This document shows, piece after piece, positions 8,136 through 15,576 of a stretch of 64,000 nucleotides of DNA (position 1 is its first letter; every line of letters begins with the position of its first letter). The DNA lies in the NCBI RefSeq assembly GCF_944377805.1, contig NZ_CALWFZ010000001.1, forward strand, positions 62,001-126,000, given 5' to 3'. Under the pieces are notes generated by a model that ran no database searches, was not told the DNA's origin, and saw only the letters and a list, made by a program, of their open reading frames with translations. The translations under genes were made by a program, and so were the position numbers. The DNA comes from an uncultured Mediterraneibacter sp. GTDB taxonomy: Bacteria; Bacillota; Clostridia; Lachnospirales; Lachnospiraceae.

Positions 8136-10114
8136 ATCGCATCTACCTCCGCTAGAATCTGTCTGTTCGAGAAGCCCTGCAGGTCCATTGCTCCGGACGG
8201 ACACGTTACGGTACATGCTCCGCATCCCTGGCAAAGCGCGTCATTGACAACCGCAAGGCGCCTTGTCTCACGGATTCCGTGATCATTTACCTCTTTGTCC
8301 TCATAGGTGATCGCTCCGTACGGACATACGTTCGCACACTGGGAACATCCGTTACAGAGAAGTTCGTCTGACTGTGCCGTACACGGATTGGTCAGCAGTT
8401 TGTCTTTTGCAAGAAGCCCGATGGCTTTTACAGCTGCGGCTCCCGCCTGAGAAACCGTCTCTGGAATATCTTTCGGTCCCTGGCATACGCCTGAGAGGAA
8501 GATACCTGCTGTAGGTGATTCTACCGGACGAAGTTTTGCGTGGGCCTCTGTCAGGAAGTTGTTCGTGTCAATACTTGCCGTCAGCATAGTGGCGATCTTT
8601 CTCACACCCGGATTCGGCTCAATAGCTGCCGCGAGGACGACCATATCCGCCTCTTTTAAGATCTGTTTATTATCGAGCAGATCTGCTCCCTGTACGAGAA
8701 GTTTTCCATTTGGCTGCGGAATGACTTTTCCGACCTGTCCTTTAATATAGTTTACACCGTAATCTTCCACTGCCCGGCGGTAGAACTCATCGAAGTTCTT
8801 GCCCGGCGTTCTTACATCAATATAAAATACGGTGACATTCACATCCGGATACTTGTCGCGGATAAGCATTGCGTGTTTTGCCGTGTACATACAGCAAACT
8901 TTAGAGCAGTAACTTTTGCCTCTGTCGTCCGCACAGCGGCTTCCCACGCACTGAATGAATACCATCTCTTTTGGCGCTTTCCCGTCGGAGAGGCGCTCCA
9001 GATGGCCGCCTGTCGGGCCTGCCGCATTCATGACACGCTCCAGTTCAAGAGATGTGATAACGTCCTTGCTCTGGCCGTAAGCATACTCGTCATATTTGTC
9101 CAGCTTGATCATGTCAAAGCCTGTGGCCACAACAATCGCGCCGTATTTTTCTGTGATAATCTCATCGGTCTGATCATAGTCAACAGCTCCTGCCTGACAC
9201 ACCTTTGAACAGATACCGCACTTTCCTGTCTTGAACTTAATACAGGCATCCCGGTCAATAACCGGAACATTGGGAACCGCCTGTGCAAACGGCGTATAAA
9301 TAGCGCTTCTGTTGTCCAGCCCGCGGTTGAACTCGCTGGGAGTCTTTTTGCTCGGGCACTTCTCCTGACACACGCCGCAGCCTGTACACTTATTCATATC
9401 CACGCTTCTTGCCTTCTTGCGGATCTCAACTGTGAAATCTCCCACGAAACCGGATACATTCTCCACTTCGCTGTATGTATAGATATTAATATTCGGATGC
9501 GCGTTTACTTCTCCCATCTTCGGGGTCAGAATACACGATGAACAGTCCAGTGTCGGGAACGTCTTGTCAAGCTGAGACATCCTTCCTCCGATACTCGGTG
9601 TCTTCTCGACGATGTCCACCGGATACCCTGCCTCCGCAATATCAAGGGCCGTCTGGATACCTGCGATGCCTCCTCCGATCACAAGCGCTCTCTTTGTAAC
9701 ACGGCTCTCTCCCGGCTGGAGCGGCGCGTCAAGGTTTACTTTAGCGATGGCCGCGCGCATCAGAATCACAGCTTTTTCCGTGGCCTCATCTATATCTTTA
9801 TGTATCCAGGAGCAGTGCTCGCGGATGTTGGCGATCTCCACCATATACGGGTTTAATCCGGCCTTCTCCGCCGCGTTTCTGAATGTCGTCTCGTGCATAC
9901 GCGGAGAACATGAACAAACGACAAGCCCGGTCAGCTGTTTTTCCTTAATCGCCTTATGTATCAGTTCCTGTCCGGCCTCAGAACACATATACTGATAGTC
10001 TTCCGCATGAACGACTCCCGGCTCGTGAAGCGCCATCTGGGCAACTTTGCTTACGTCTACCGTTGCCGCGATATTACTGCCGCAATGACAGACAAATACT
10101 CCTATCCTCTGCAC
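8126..10114 (-). CDS. hdrA: Heterodisulfide reductase subunit A-like flavoprotein (electron-bifurcating HdrA)
   Basis: This 662-residue protein is the flavin-carrying core of Hdr-type complexes. It shows the N-terminal VFVCHCGSNI segment, the FAD-binding motif VIGGGIAGIQTA (residues 145-156), a middle cysteine-rich insertion (CTGCGVCQEKCP and CGICSKVC), and two C-terminal ferredoxin motifs (CNGCSQCANVCP and CQGCGACTVTCP). The established role of HdrA is flavin-based electron bifurcation, splitting pairs from one donor to a high- and a low-potential acceptor. Translation begins at GTG (10112-10114) behind AGGAGGTGATAACAG. It follows hdrC by six bases and overlaps flxD. Confidence 0.94.
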   Translation of the reverse strand: MQRIGVFVCHCGSNIAATVDVSKVAQMALHEPGVVHAEDYQYMCSEAGQELIHKAIKEKQLTGLVVCSCSPRMHETTFRNAAEKAGLNPYMVEIANIREHCSWIHKDIDEATEKAVILMRAAIAKVNLDAPLQPGESRVTKRALVIGGGIAGIQTALDIAEAGYPVDIVEKTPSIGGRMSQLDKTFPTLDCSSCILTPKMGEVNAHPNINIYTYSEVENVSGFVGDFTVEIRKKARSVDMNKCTGCGVCQEKCPSKKTPSEFNRGLDNRSAIYTPFAQAVPNVPVIDRDACIKFKTGKCGICSKVCQAGAVDYDQTDEIITEKYGAIVVATGFDMIKLDKYDEYAYGQSKDVITSLELERVMNAAGPTGGHLERLSDGKAPKEMVFIQCVGSRCADDRGKSYCSKVCCMYTAKHAMLIRDKYPDVNVTVFYIDVRTPGKNFDEFYRRAVEDYGVNYIKGQVGKVIPQPNGKLLVQGADLLDNKQILKEADMVVLAAAIEPNPGVRKIATMLTASIDTNNFLTEAHAKLRPVESPTAGIFLSGVCQGPKDIPETVSQAGAAAVKAIGLLAKDKLLTNPCTAQSDELLCNGCSQCANVCPYGAITYEDKEVNDHGIRETRRLAVVNDALCQGCGACTVTCPSGAMDLQGFSNRQILAEVDAICR

Positions 10115-10120
10115 CTGTTA

Positions 10121-10510
10121 TCACCTCCTGTATCTTCTGAGTGCACTGACGAGCAGCTGCTGTGGTGTATCGGGATCAATAAGTTCCGGTATCTCATCCG
10201 CCAGCAGATAGTTCTGCCCTCTCTCCCGTACAACGATCTGTCTTGCGGCATCAATCAGCCTGCCCGGCTTCACATCACGCGGGCATCTCTCCACACACGC
10301 AAAACAGGAAAGGCATTTCCAGAGAGATTTTGAATTGACCAGTGACTCAATATCTTCATTAATCACATAGGAGACAAACTGATGCGGTCTGATATCCATT
10401 TCATTGTAGGACGGGCAGGAAGCGGAACATTTGCCGCACTTCATGCATTTCAGCGGATTTACGCCGCTGATCTCTTTGATCATCTCCGCGCGTTTCTGTT
10501 CTGTTCTCAC
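10121..10510 (-). CDS. hdrC: Heterodisulfide reductase subunit C-like ferredoxin
   Basis: This 129-residue protein has two [4Fe-4S] motifs, CMKCGKCSASCP and CLSCFACVERCP, with the spacing of HdrC. HdrC carries electrons from HdrA to HdrB. The GTG start overlaps the TGA of hdrB by four bases (GTGA), with GGAGGTGG upstream. Many ferredoxin domains look alike, but the position between hdrB and hdrA makes the assignment firm. Confidence 0.92.
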   Translation of the reverse strand: MRTEQKRAEMIKEISGVNPLKCMKCGKCSASCPSYNEMDIRPHQFVSYVINEDIESLVNSKSLWKCLSCFACVERCPRDVKPGRLIDAARQIVVRERGQNYLLADEIPELIDPDTPQQLLVSALRRYRR

Positions 10511-11301
10511 TGCTCATCCACCTCCTTCAGCCCCAGTGCCTCTGCCAGCAGTTCCGTAAAATAATATACCGGCAGATTTTCACCGTTATTCTTGTTCAGA
10601 TTATACATACACAGCGGACAGGCGGTAATCAGCATATCTGCGCCGAAACCTGCCGCGCTCTCCTCGATCTTCCGGCACATCTCTTTTGACATGTTCTCTT
10701 CTTTCAGAGATATGTAACCGCCGCAGCATTCGTTGCGGTACGGATAGATCACAGGCTCTGCTCCTATAGCTCGGATGAAATCCTCCATGATCGAGGGATT
10801 CTCAGGATCGTCAAACGCCATCAGCCTGCCCGGACGGAGAAGAAGGCATCCGTAGTACGCGCCTATCTTCTTTCCTTTAAGAGGGTTGGTAACTTTTTTC
10901 TTTAATTCGTCAAATCCCACGCGGTCGCGGAGTATCTCAAGATAGTGAAGAACTGTCGTCTCTCCCTCATAAGGCTCGTCAAGCTTCATATAGTTGTTCG
11001 CTCTTGTGCGGATGTCATCGACATTTTTCATGTCGTCATTTACCCGTTTAATCACATGATGGCAGGCAGAACAGACTGTTACCAGATCCTGCCCTTTCTC
11101 CTTGGCGTCGTTAAGCGCACGGACAGAGGCCAGCTTTGTGGCGATCTCATCGCTTCCCAGCGGATAGACACCGCCGCAGCACTGCCATTCACTGATCTCC
11201 TCAAGCGTAAAGCCCAAAGCTTCGGCACATGTTCTGGCATAATGATCCAGGTCCACAGCTTTGTTCTTAAGAGTACAGCCGGGGAAATAGCTGTATTTCA
11301 T
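10507..11301 (-). CDS. hdrB: Heterodisulfide reductase subunit B-like protein with two CCG domains
   Basis: This 264-residue protein has two cysteine-rich CCG domains. The first is PGC (C9), CCGG (C41-C42) and CSAC (C77, C80); the second is YYGC, ECCGG and CPLC in the C-terminal half. In methanogens these bind the two non-cubane clusters that reduce the CoM-CoB heterodisulfide. In sulfate reducers the acceptor is thought to be DsrC. Neither cofactor nor dsrC is expected or seen here, so the physiological acceptor is open. All motif cysteines look intact. The gene lies 86 nt after the malate dehydrogenase gene with AAGGAGG before its ATG. Confidence 0.92.
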   Translation of the reverse strand: MKYSYFPGCTLKNKAVDLDHYARTCAEALGFTLEEISEWQCCGGVYPLGSDEIATKLASVRALNDAKEKGQDLVTVCSACHHVIKRVNDDMKNVDDIRTRANNYMKLDEPYEGETTVLHYLEILRDRVGFDELKKKVTNPLKGKKIGAYYGCLLLRPGRLMAFDDPENPSIMEDFIRAIGAEPVIYPYRNECCGGYISLKEENMSKEMCRKIEESAAGFGADMLITACPLCMYNLNKNNGENLPVYYFTELLAEALGLKEVDEQ

Positions 11302-11323
11302 AGTATTACCTCCTTGTCAGTCA

Positions 11324-11383
11324 GGCGGAAGTCCGCCCTGTTACTTGATATACCCCTGCATTGTCAAATGAGGGGTATTTTTT
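11324..11383. repeat. Two inverted repeats in the mdh-hdrB gap
   Basis: The 86-base gap holds two potential hairpins: GGCGGA-AG-TCCGCC (11324-11337) and ATACCCCT / AGGGGTAT (11350-11357 and 11371-11378) followed by a T-run on the plus strand. Read in the direction of the flanking genes (minus), the T-run precedes the second hairpin, so neither is a canonical terminator for mdh. They could set relative expression of mdh and hdrB by RNA processing or attenuation; that is inference. Confidence 0.45.
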
Positions 11384-11387
11384 AAGC

Positions 11388-12335
11388 TTAGATATTCAGT
11401 TCGGCAATAACTTCTTTCAGCTTATTCGCGCTGTTCTGAAGTCTTGCAACCTCTTCATCCGTAAGTTTCAGCGGCACCTTGCCCTGAACACCATTTGGTC
11501 CGACTAAAGTGAGGACGCTTAAGCAGACGTCATCAATTCCGTATTCTCCGTGCATCATAGAGGACACAGTAGCCACTGAATCAGATGCTGCCAGAACAAG
11601 ACTGCAAAGTTCGCAAACCGCAATAGATACAGCGTAGAATGTAGCGCCCTTCTTTGAGATAACTTCTCCTCCTGATGTGTGCACATACTCTTCCATAGCC
11701 GGCTTGTCCAGCTCTTCAAGATCTACGCCAAGCTCCTTCATTGACTTATAGTAGTCGTCAATATTTACAGTGGCGATATTAGCTCCTGACCACGGAACAA
11801 AAGAGGAATCACCATGCTCGCCGTATACATACGCGTGAATATTCTTCTGTGCCACTTTAAAGTGTTCGGACAGTCCCGAGCGCAGACGCGCTGTGTCAAG
11901 AAGTGTTCCGGAACCAATGATCTGATTCTCCGGCAGACCGGAAACTTTTGTAAATACATAAGTCAGAATGTCAACCGGGTTGCTTACGATGATGTAAATT
12001 GCGTTCGGAGCCACTTTTACAATCTCCGGAGCAATAGACTTAATAATGTTGACATTTGTCTGCGCAAGCTCGATTCTTGTCTGACCCGGTTTGCGGGCGA
12101 TACCTGATGTGATAATAACAATATCAGAATCTTTGGCATCTTCATAATCTCCTGCAATGACAGAGATGGGAGTTCTAAAGCAGGTCCCCTGCTTAATATC
12201 CATGACTTCTCCCTCTACCTTGTCCTTGTTGATATCGATCATGACAAGCTCTGATGCGATATCCTCGTAAGAAAGTTTGTACGCAATTGTTGCTCCGACA
12301 CTTCCTGCGCCGATGATAGTGATTTTACTGCTCAT
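11388..12335 (-). CDS. mdh: Malate dehydrogenase (LDH/MDH family, Arg specificity residue)
   Basis: This 315-residue NAD-dependent 2-hydroxyacid dehydrogenase has the nucleotide motif IIGAGSVGATIA, the catalytic GEHGDSS histidine and the DTARLR arginine. The residue that discriminates substrates in the LDH/MDH superfamily (position 102 in classical numbering, in the loop xxKPGxTR) is Arg81 (GIARKPGQTR). Arg selects oxaloacetate/malate, whereas lactate dehydrogenases carry Gln, as does the paralogue at 32472-33416. The position at the head of a fumarase and fumarate reductase run supports malate dehydrogenase. A purely automatic call could read lactate dehydrogenase. The start is behind GGAAGAGGA. 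Confidence 0.82.
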   Translation of the reverse strand: MSSKITIIGAGSVGATIAYKLSYEDIASELVMIDINKDKVEGEVMDIKQGTCFRTPISVIAGDYEDAKDSDIVIITSGIARKPGQTRIELAQTNVNIIKSIAPEIVKVAPNAIYIIVSNPVDILTYVFTKVSGLPENQIIGSGTLLDTARLRSGLSEHFKVAQKNIHAYVYGEHGDSSFVPWSGANIATVNIDDYYKSMKELGVDLEELDKPAMEEYVHTSGGEVISKKGATFYAVSIAVCELCSLVLAASDSVATVSSMMHGEYGIDDVCLSVLTLVGPNGVQGKVPLKLTDEEVARLQNSANKLKEVIAELNI

Positions 12336-12495
12336 AGTAATCCTCTTCCCTTTCTTTTCTTTTTCTGTAAACTAAAAAAGAAATCATGATTCTACTGCTG
12401 ACGTCATATAATAGCTGTTTTTTACTTTGTCTTATCTGGGCATTTACATTGGCTATATGACTCCTTACATGTATGAATCAGATTTCGCTTGTTTT

Positions 12496-12524
12496 ATCAT
12501 AGCACATTGTTAATAATTTGACAA
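12496..12524 (-). promoter_or_regulatory. Predicted sigma-A promoter of the mdh-hdr-flx-frd-fum run
   Basis: On the minus strand, TTGTCA (12519-12524) and TATGAT (12496-12501) are separated by 17 bases, close to the vegetative consensus. The leader to the mdh start is about 150 nt. The remainder of the 347-base gap to csoR contains only the csoR promoter; I saw no riboswitch. Confidence 0.65.
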
Positions 12525-12605
12525 GATCTGAATTACTATTTTTCATCTGTTATTGTGTACAGGAAAAAAACAACTGGCTGCCGGCCCCTTTCTGCCCTCT
12601 CCAAG

Positions 12606-12634
12606 TTGACAAAAAGGCGCGTTTGATCGATAAT
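12606..12634 (+). promoter_or_regulatory. Predicted sigma-A promoter of csoR
   Basis: TTGACA (12606-12611) and GATAAT (12629-12634) are spaced by 17 bases, about 50 bases before the csoR start codon. Confidence 0.6.
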
Positions 12635-12682
12635 AATACTGCGTCTGGCATGACATCTATTTAAGTAAGGAGGCTTTTTCCT

Positions 12683-12958
12683 ATGAAACAGTGTATGGAT
12701 TCTGACAATCTTCACCGTCGCTTAAAAAAAATCATCGGACAGGTACAGGCAATAGACCGGATGATCGATGAAGATATTCCCTGCGAGGATGTCCTATCGC
12801 AGATTAACGCGGCCAAGTCCGCCCTGCACAAAGTCGGACAGATTGTACTCGAGGGACACATTAATCACTGTGTCCGCGACGGAATCGAGCATGGCGATGT
12901 GGATCAGACTATAGCCAGCTTTACTAAAGCAGTTGAACGGTTTGCAAATATGAAATAG
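12683..12958 (+). CDS. csoR: CsoR-family metal-sensing repressor
   Basis: This 91-residue all-helical repressor of the CsoR/RcnR/FrmR family (DUF156) retains the Cys-His-Cys triad C34, H59 and C63 that binds Cu(I) in CsoR. Metal or thiol modification releases it from DNA. It is followed by its own terminator and then by a metal-transporting ATPase whose promoter contains CsoR-like operator sequence. AAGGAGG precedes the start. Copper is the best guess for the effector, but the same fold senses other metals and persulfides. Confidence 0.88.
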   Translation: MKQCMDSDNLHRRLKKIIGQVQAIDRMIDEDIPCEDVLSQINAAKSALHKVGQIVLEGHINHCVRDGIEHGDVDQTIASFTKAVERFANMK

Positions 12959-12964
12959 CAGAAT

Positions 12965-13010
12965 ACACAGAAGGCTGAAAACTTACTTTCTCTTCTGTGT
13001 GTTTTTCTTT
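12965..13010 (+). terminator. Intrinsic terminator of csoR
   Basis: ACACAGAAG and CTTCTGTGT pair across an 18-base loop, followed by GTTTTTCTTT. Confidence 0.75.
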
Positions 13011-13017
13011 ATGCGTC

Positions 13018-13072
13018 TTGACAACCTATACCCCTATAGGTATATAATATACCTATACTTATATGGGTATGA
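13018..13072 (+). promoter_or_regulatory. Metal ATPase promoter with overlapping CsoR-like operators
   Basis: TTGACA (13018-13023) is followed after 17-19 bases by TATATAAT (13041-13048). The spacer contains ATACCCCTATAGGTAT, with the perfect core CCTATAGG (13033-13040). A second half-site pair (ATACCTATACTTATATGGGTA region) lies downstream. Such GC-cored, AT-flanked inverted repeats are typical CsoR targets, so the upstream repressor probably controls this promoter. Confidence 0.65.
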
Positions 13073-13098
13073 TATTATGTTGAAGGAGACGTATTATT

Positions 13099-14973
13099 AT
13101 GAAGAAATTGGAAGAGATTCTGGAATGGGGCGGAGTAAAAAGGGATGTTATTTTCCTGGTCTTATCGGGAGTTTCCCTGCTGCTGAGCATACTCGGATAC
13201 TCCCCGTTTCCATTTGACATGGCATGGATCGCCATTATCTTATGCGGTCTGCCTATTGTCCTTGAGGCATTCATCGGACTTGTTACTGCTTTTGATATTA
13301 AGGCTGATGTGCTTGTATCCATCGCACTCATCGCATCTGTTATTATAGGCGAGGATTTTGCGGCCGGTGAGGTCGCATTCATCATGCAGCTTGGCGCCCT
13401 TTTGGAAGACCTGACCGTGGCAAAAGCCCGTGCCGGCATTGAGAAGCTGGTCCATCTTACACCGCGCACCGCGCGAAGAATATCTGCTGCGGGGGAAGAG
13501 ATCATTCCCGCGGAAGACGTACAGATCGGTGATCTGCTGCATGTGCTTCCCGGAGAGACGATTCCCGTTGACGGAACAGTCACAGTCGGGGAGACGTCAG
13601 TTGATCAGGCTGTCATGACAGGAGAATCCCTCCCCGTAGACAAGGGTCCGGGAGATGAGGTTGCAAGCGGCACGGTGAACCAGTTCGGAGCATTTGAAAT
13701 GAAGGCGTCCAGAGTCGGCGAAGACAGCTCTATACAGCGCATGATACGCCTGGTTAAATCGGCAGACGCAGGGAAGGCAAAGATTGTAGGTACTGCGGAT
13801 CGGTGGGCTACATGGATCGTGGTAATTGCCCTGAGCGCCGCGGCTCTTACCTGGATAATCTCCGGGGAAATTATACGGGCTGTAACAATTCTTGTCGTGT
13901 TCTGCCCATGCGCCCTTGTGCTGGCCACTCCTACCGCTATTATGGCTGCTATCGGAAACGCTACAAAACACGGCTTCCTCGTCCGGGAGGGAGACGCTCT
14001 GGAACGGATGGCTGCCGTAAAGAAAATCACGTTCGACAAGACCGGAACTCTCACATACGGAACACCGCAGGTTACTGCTGTCGTAAGTTTTCTCTCCGGT
14101 TTGTCCTGGAGTGAACTGTATGCCTGTGCGGCGGGAGCCGAACTCAACTCCGAGCATCCCCTTGGCAAATCCATTGTCCGCTCTTATAAGGAAGAAATGA
14201 AAACGGTTCCCCCATATCCTGAGGAATTCCGGATGCTGCCCGGAAAAGGGGTGGAAGCGGTTATTGATGATAAGGAGATACTTGCCGGCAATCCGGAACT
14301 CCTCTCAGACCGTCATATTCCTCTTACGGAAGAGATGAAAAAACGCACGGATCTGTTCCTGGAGAAAGGCTGCACCGTTATCTATATTGCGGTCAACGGC
14401 AGATGCGCCGGATTCATCGCGCTCTCCGACACTCTCCGTCAGGATGCCGCCGATACTATAGACGCGGTAAAAGCAGCTGGAGTAACTCCCGTCCTGCTCA
14501 CAGGCGATCACGAAAATGCCGCCCGGCATATTGCCCGCCTTCTTCACATCAGCGAAGTGCATGCCTGCTGCCTTCCTGAAGACAAATTAAACCAGATCGA
14601 CTCATACGAAAAGAAGAATCAGCCTGTTTGTATGATCGGCGACGGGATCAATGATGCTCCCGCTCTCAAAAAAGCCCGCGTGGGAATCGCAATGGGGAAA
14701 ATCGGAAGTGATATTGCCATTGACGCGGCGGATATTGCACTCGTAAATGATGATATAAAAGAACTTCCGCATCTGTTAAGGCTTTCCCGGAAAATGATGA
14801 CAACAATCCGTCTGAACCTGACATTCTCTATGGCGCTGAATTTCGCCGCGATCATACTTGCCATTACAGGCATTCTGAATCCGGTCGTCGGCGCGCTCGT
14901 GCACAATGCCGGCTCTGTGGTCGTAATCATCAACTCAGCCCTGCTTCTTGGATGGAAAAACAGGAAAAAATAA
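13099..14973 (+). CDS. P1B-type heavy-metal-transporting ATPase (CPC motif)
   Basis: This 624-residue membrane ATPase has the intramembrane metal motif CPC (VFCPCALVLATP), the actuator TGES, the phosphorylation site DKTGT, the nucleotide-domain HP pair (SEHPLG) and the hinge GDGINDAPAL. It has no N-terminal HMA domain and begins with a short amphipathic stretch and two membrane segments. The last membrane helices read NPVVGALVHNAGSVVVIINSALLL, more like Zn/Cd-type exporters than CopA, while the upstream CsoR suggests copper. Metal specificity is therefore unresolved. The start is behind AAGGAGACG. Confidence 0.9.
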   Translation: MKKLEEILEWGGVKRDVIFLVLSGVSLLLSILGYSPFPFDMAWIAIILCGLPIVLEAFIGLVTAFDIKADVLVSIALIASVIIGEDFAAGEVAFIMQLGALLEDLTVAKARAGIEKLVHLTPRTARRISAAGEEIIPAEDVQIGDLLHVLPGETIPVDGTVTVGETSVDQAVMTGESLPVDKGPGDEVASGTVNQFGAFEMKASRVGEDSSIQRMIRLVKSADAGKAKIVGTADRWATWIVVIALSAAALTWIISGEIIRAVTILVVFCPCALVLATPTAIMAAIGNATKHGFLVREGDALERMAAVKKITFDKTGTLTYGTPQVTAVVSFLSGLSWSELYACAAGAELNSEHPLGKSIVRSYKEEMKTVPPYPEEFRMLPGKGVEAVIDDKEILAGNPELLSDRHIPLTEEMKKRTDLFLEKGCTVIYIAVNGRCAGFIALSDTLRQDAADTIDAVKAAGVTPVLLTGDHENAARHIARLLHISEVHACCLPEDKLNQIDSYEKKNQPVCMIGDGINDAPALKKARVGIAMGKIGSDIAIDAADIALVNDDIKELPHLLRLSRKMMTTIRLNLTFSMALNFAAIILAITGILNPVVGALVHNAGSVVVIINSALLLGWKNRKK

Positions 14974-15015
14974 TTATGAATCCCTGCCGCGCCGCTGTGA
15001 TGCGGTCCGAACACA

Positions 15016-15058
15016 GATGAGCCTGCTGGAAATAATATTTCCAGCAGGCTCATCTTTT
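15016..15058 (+). terminator. Terminator of the metal ATPase gene
   Basis: A perfect 18-base-arm inverted repeat starting GATGAGCCTGCTGG and ending CCAGCAGGCTCATC is followed by TTTTCTT on the plus strand. It immediately precedes intergenic repeat copy A. Confidence 0.85.
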
Positions 15059-15059
15059 C

Positions 15060-15150
15060 TTGCGACAGCAACGAGCTAAAGTCCTGGCTTGTCCGAGATC
15101 TTGTCGGCCGCTTACAATTCCGGAATGTACCTTTTGGCACTTCCGGTAAT
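15060..15150 (+). repeat. Dispersed hairpin repeat, copy A
   Basis: This 91-base stretch directly after the terminator aligns without gaps to copy C (reverse complement of 59824-59914), with about 69 of 91 positions identical by hand count. It ends in the family hairpin CCGGAATGTACC-TTTT-GGCACTTCCGG. No coding potential was seen. Confidence 0.7.
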
Positions 15151-15164
15151 TTGTGGACAAAAAT

Positions 15165-15446
15165 TTACGCGCACGCATTTCCAAGTATTTCTTCCAGCGC
15201 ATTTTTACTGCTTGTATGGCACCGGATCACGCTGGCATTACACCGCCCTGCTTCCTCAACCGCGCACTTTACCATTTTGTGTGATACAGTATTAGTAAAA
15301 AGCACGATCAAATCAGGGCTTCCGATCTGCTTGCCCAGGCTTGCCGACATCTGGGTAAATACTTTCGCCTTACAGTTGAACTGCTTGCAGATTTTCTTGT
15401 ACTGGCAGACCATCCTGTCATGGCCTCCTATGATAACAACACTCAT
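15165..15446 (-). CDS. DUF2325 domain protein, probably metal-regulated
   Basis: This 93-residue soluble protein is of the DUF2325 family (SVVIIGGHDRM at the start, then DLIVLFTNTVSHKMV and NASVIRCHTSSKNAL). The biochemical function is unknown. It contains several cysteines (CKQFNCKAKVF) and one conserved HxxS segment. The start at 15446 is fixed by AGGAGGTTTTAT. Its promoter carries an almost perfect DtxR/IdeR-type operator, so expression is probably iron- or manganese-dependent. Confidence 0.75.
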   Translation of the reverse strand: MSVVIIGGHDRMVCQYKKICKQFNCKAKVFTQMSASLGKQIGSPDLIVLFTNTVSHKMVKCAVEEAGRCNASVIRCHTSSKNALEEILGNACA

Positions 15447-15492
15447 ATAAAACCTCCTGTAGAAAAGCAATGACTCTTTCCATTACACCTTG

Positions 15493-15550
15493 TAGGTTAG
15501 TTTAACCTAACTCATGTTGTTATCATACATGATAAAGAGAAAAATAGCAA
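15493..15550 (-). promoter_or_regulatory. Promoter with DtxR/IdeR-type box upstream of the DUF2325 gene
   Basis: On the minus strand, TTGCTA (15545-15550) and TATGAT (15522-15527) are 17 bases apart. Just downstream lies TAGGTTA-GTT-TAACCTA (15493-15509), an inverted repeat matching the known IdeR/DtxR consensus TTAGGTTAGGCTAACCTAA at about 16 of 19 positions. A repressor bound there would cover the transcription start. Confidence 0.75.
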
Positions 15551-15576
15551 GATATTTTTTGATATTTGTTCTCAAT

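Noticed and set aside
11350-11383. The ATACCCCT/AGGGGTAT hairpin as a plus-strand terminator
   Set aside because: It has a T-run on the plus strand, but no plus-strand gene ends upstream of it.
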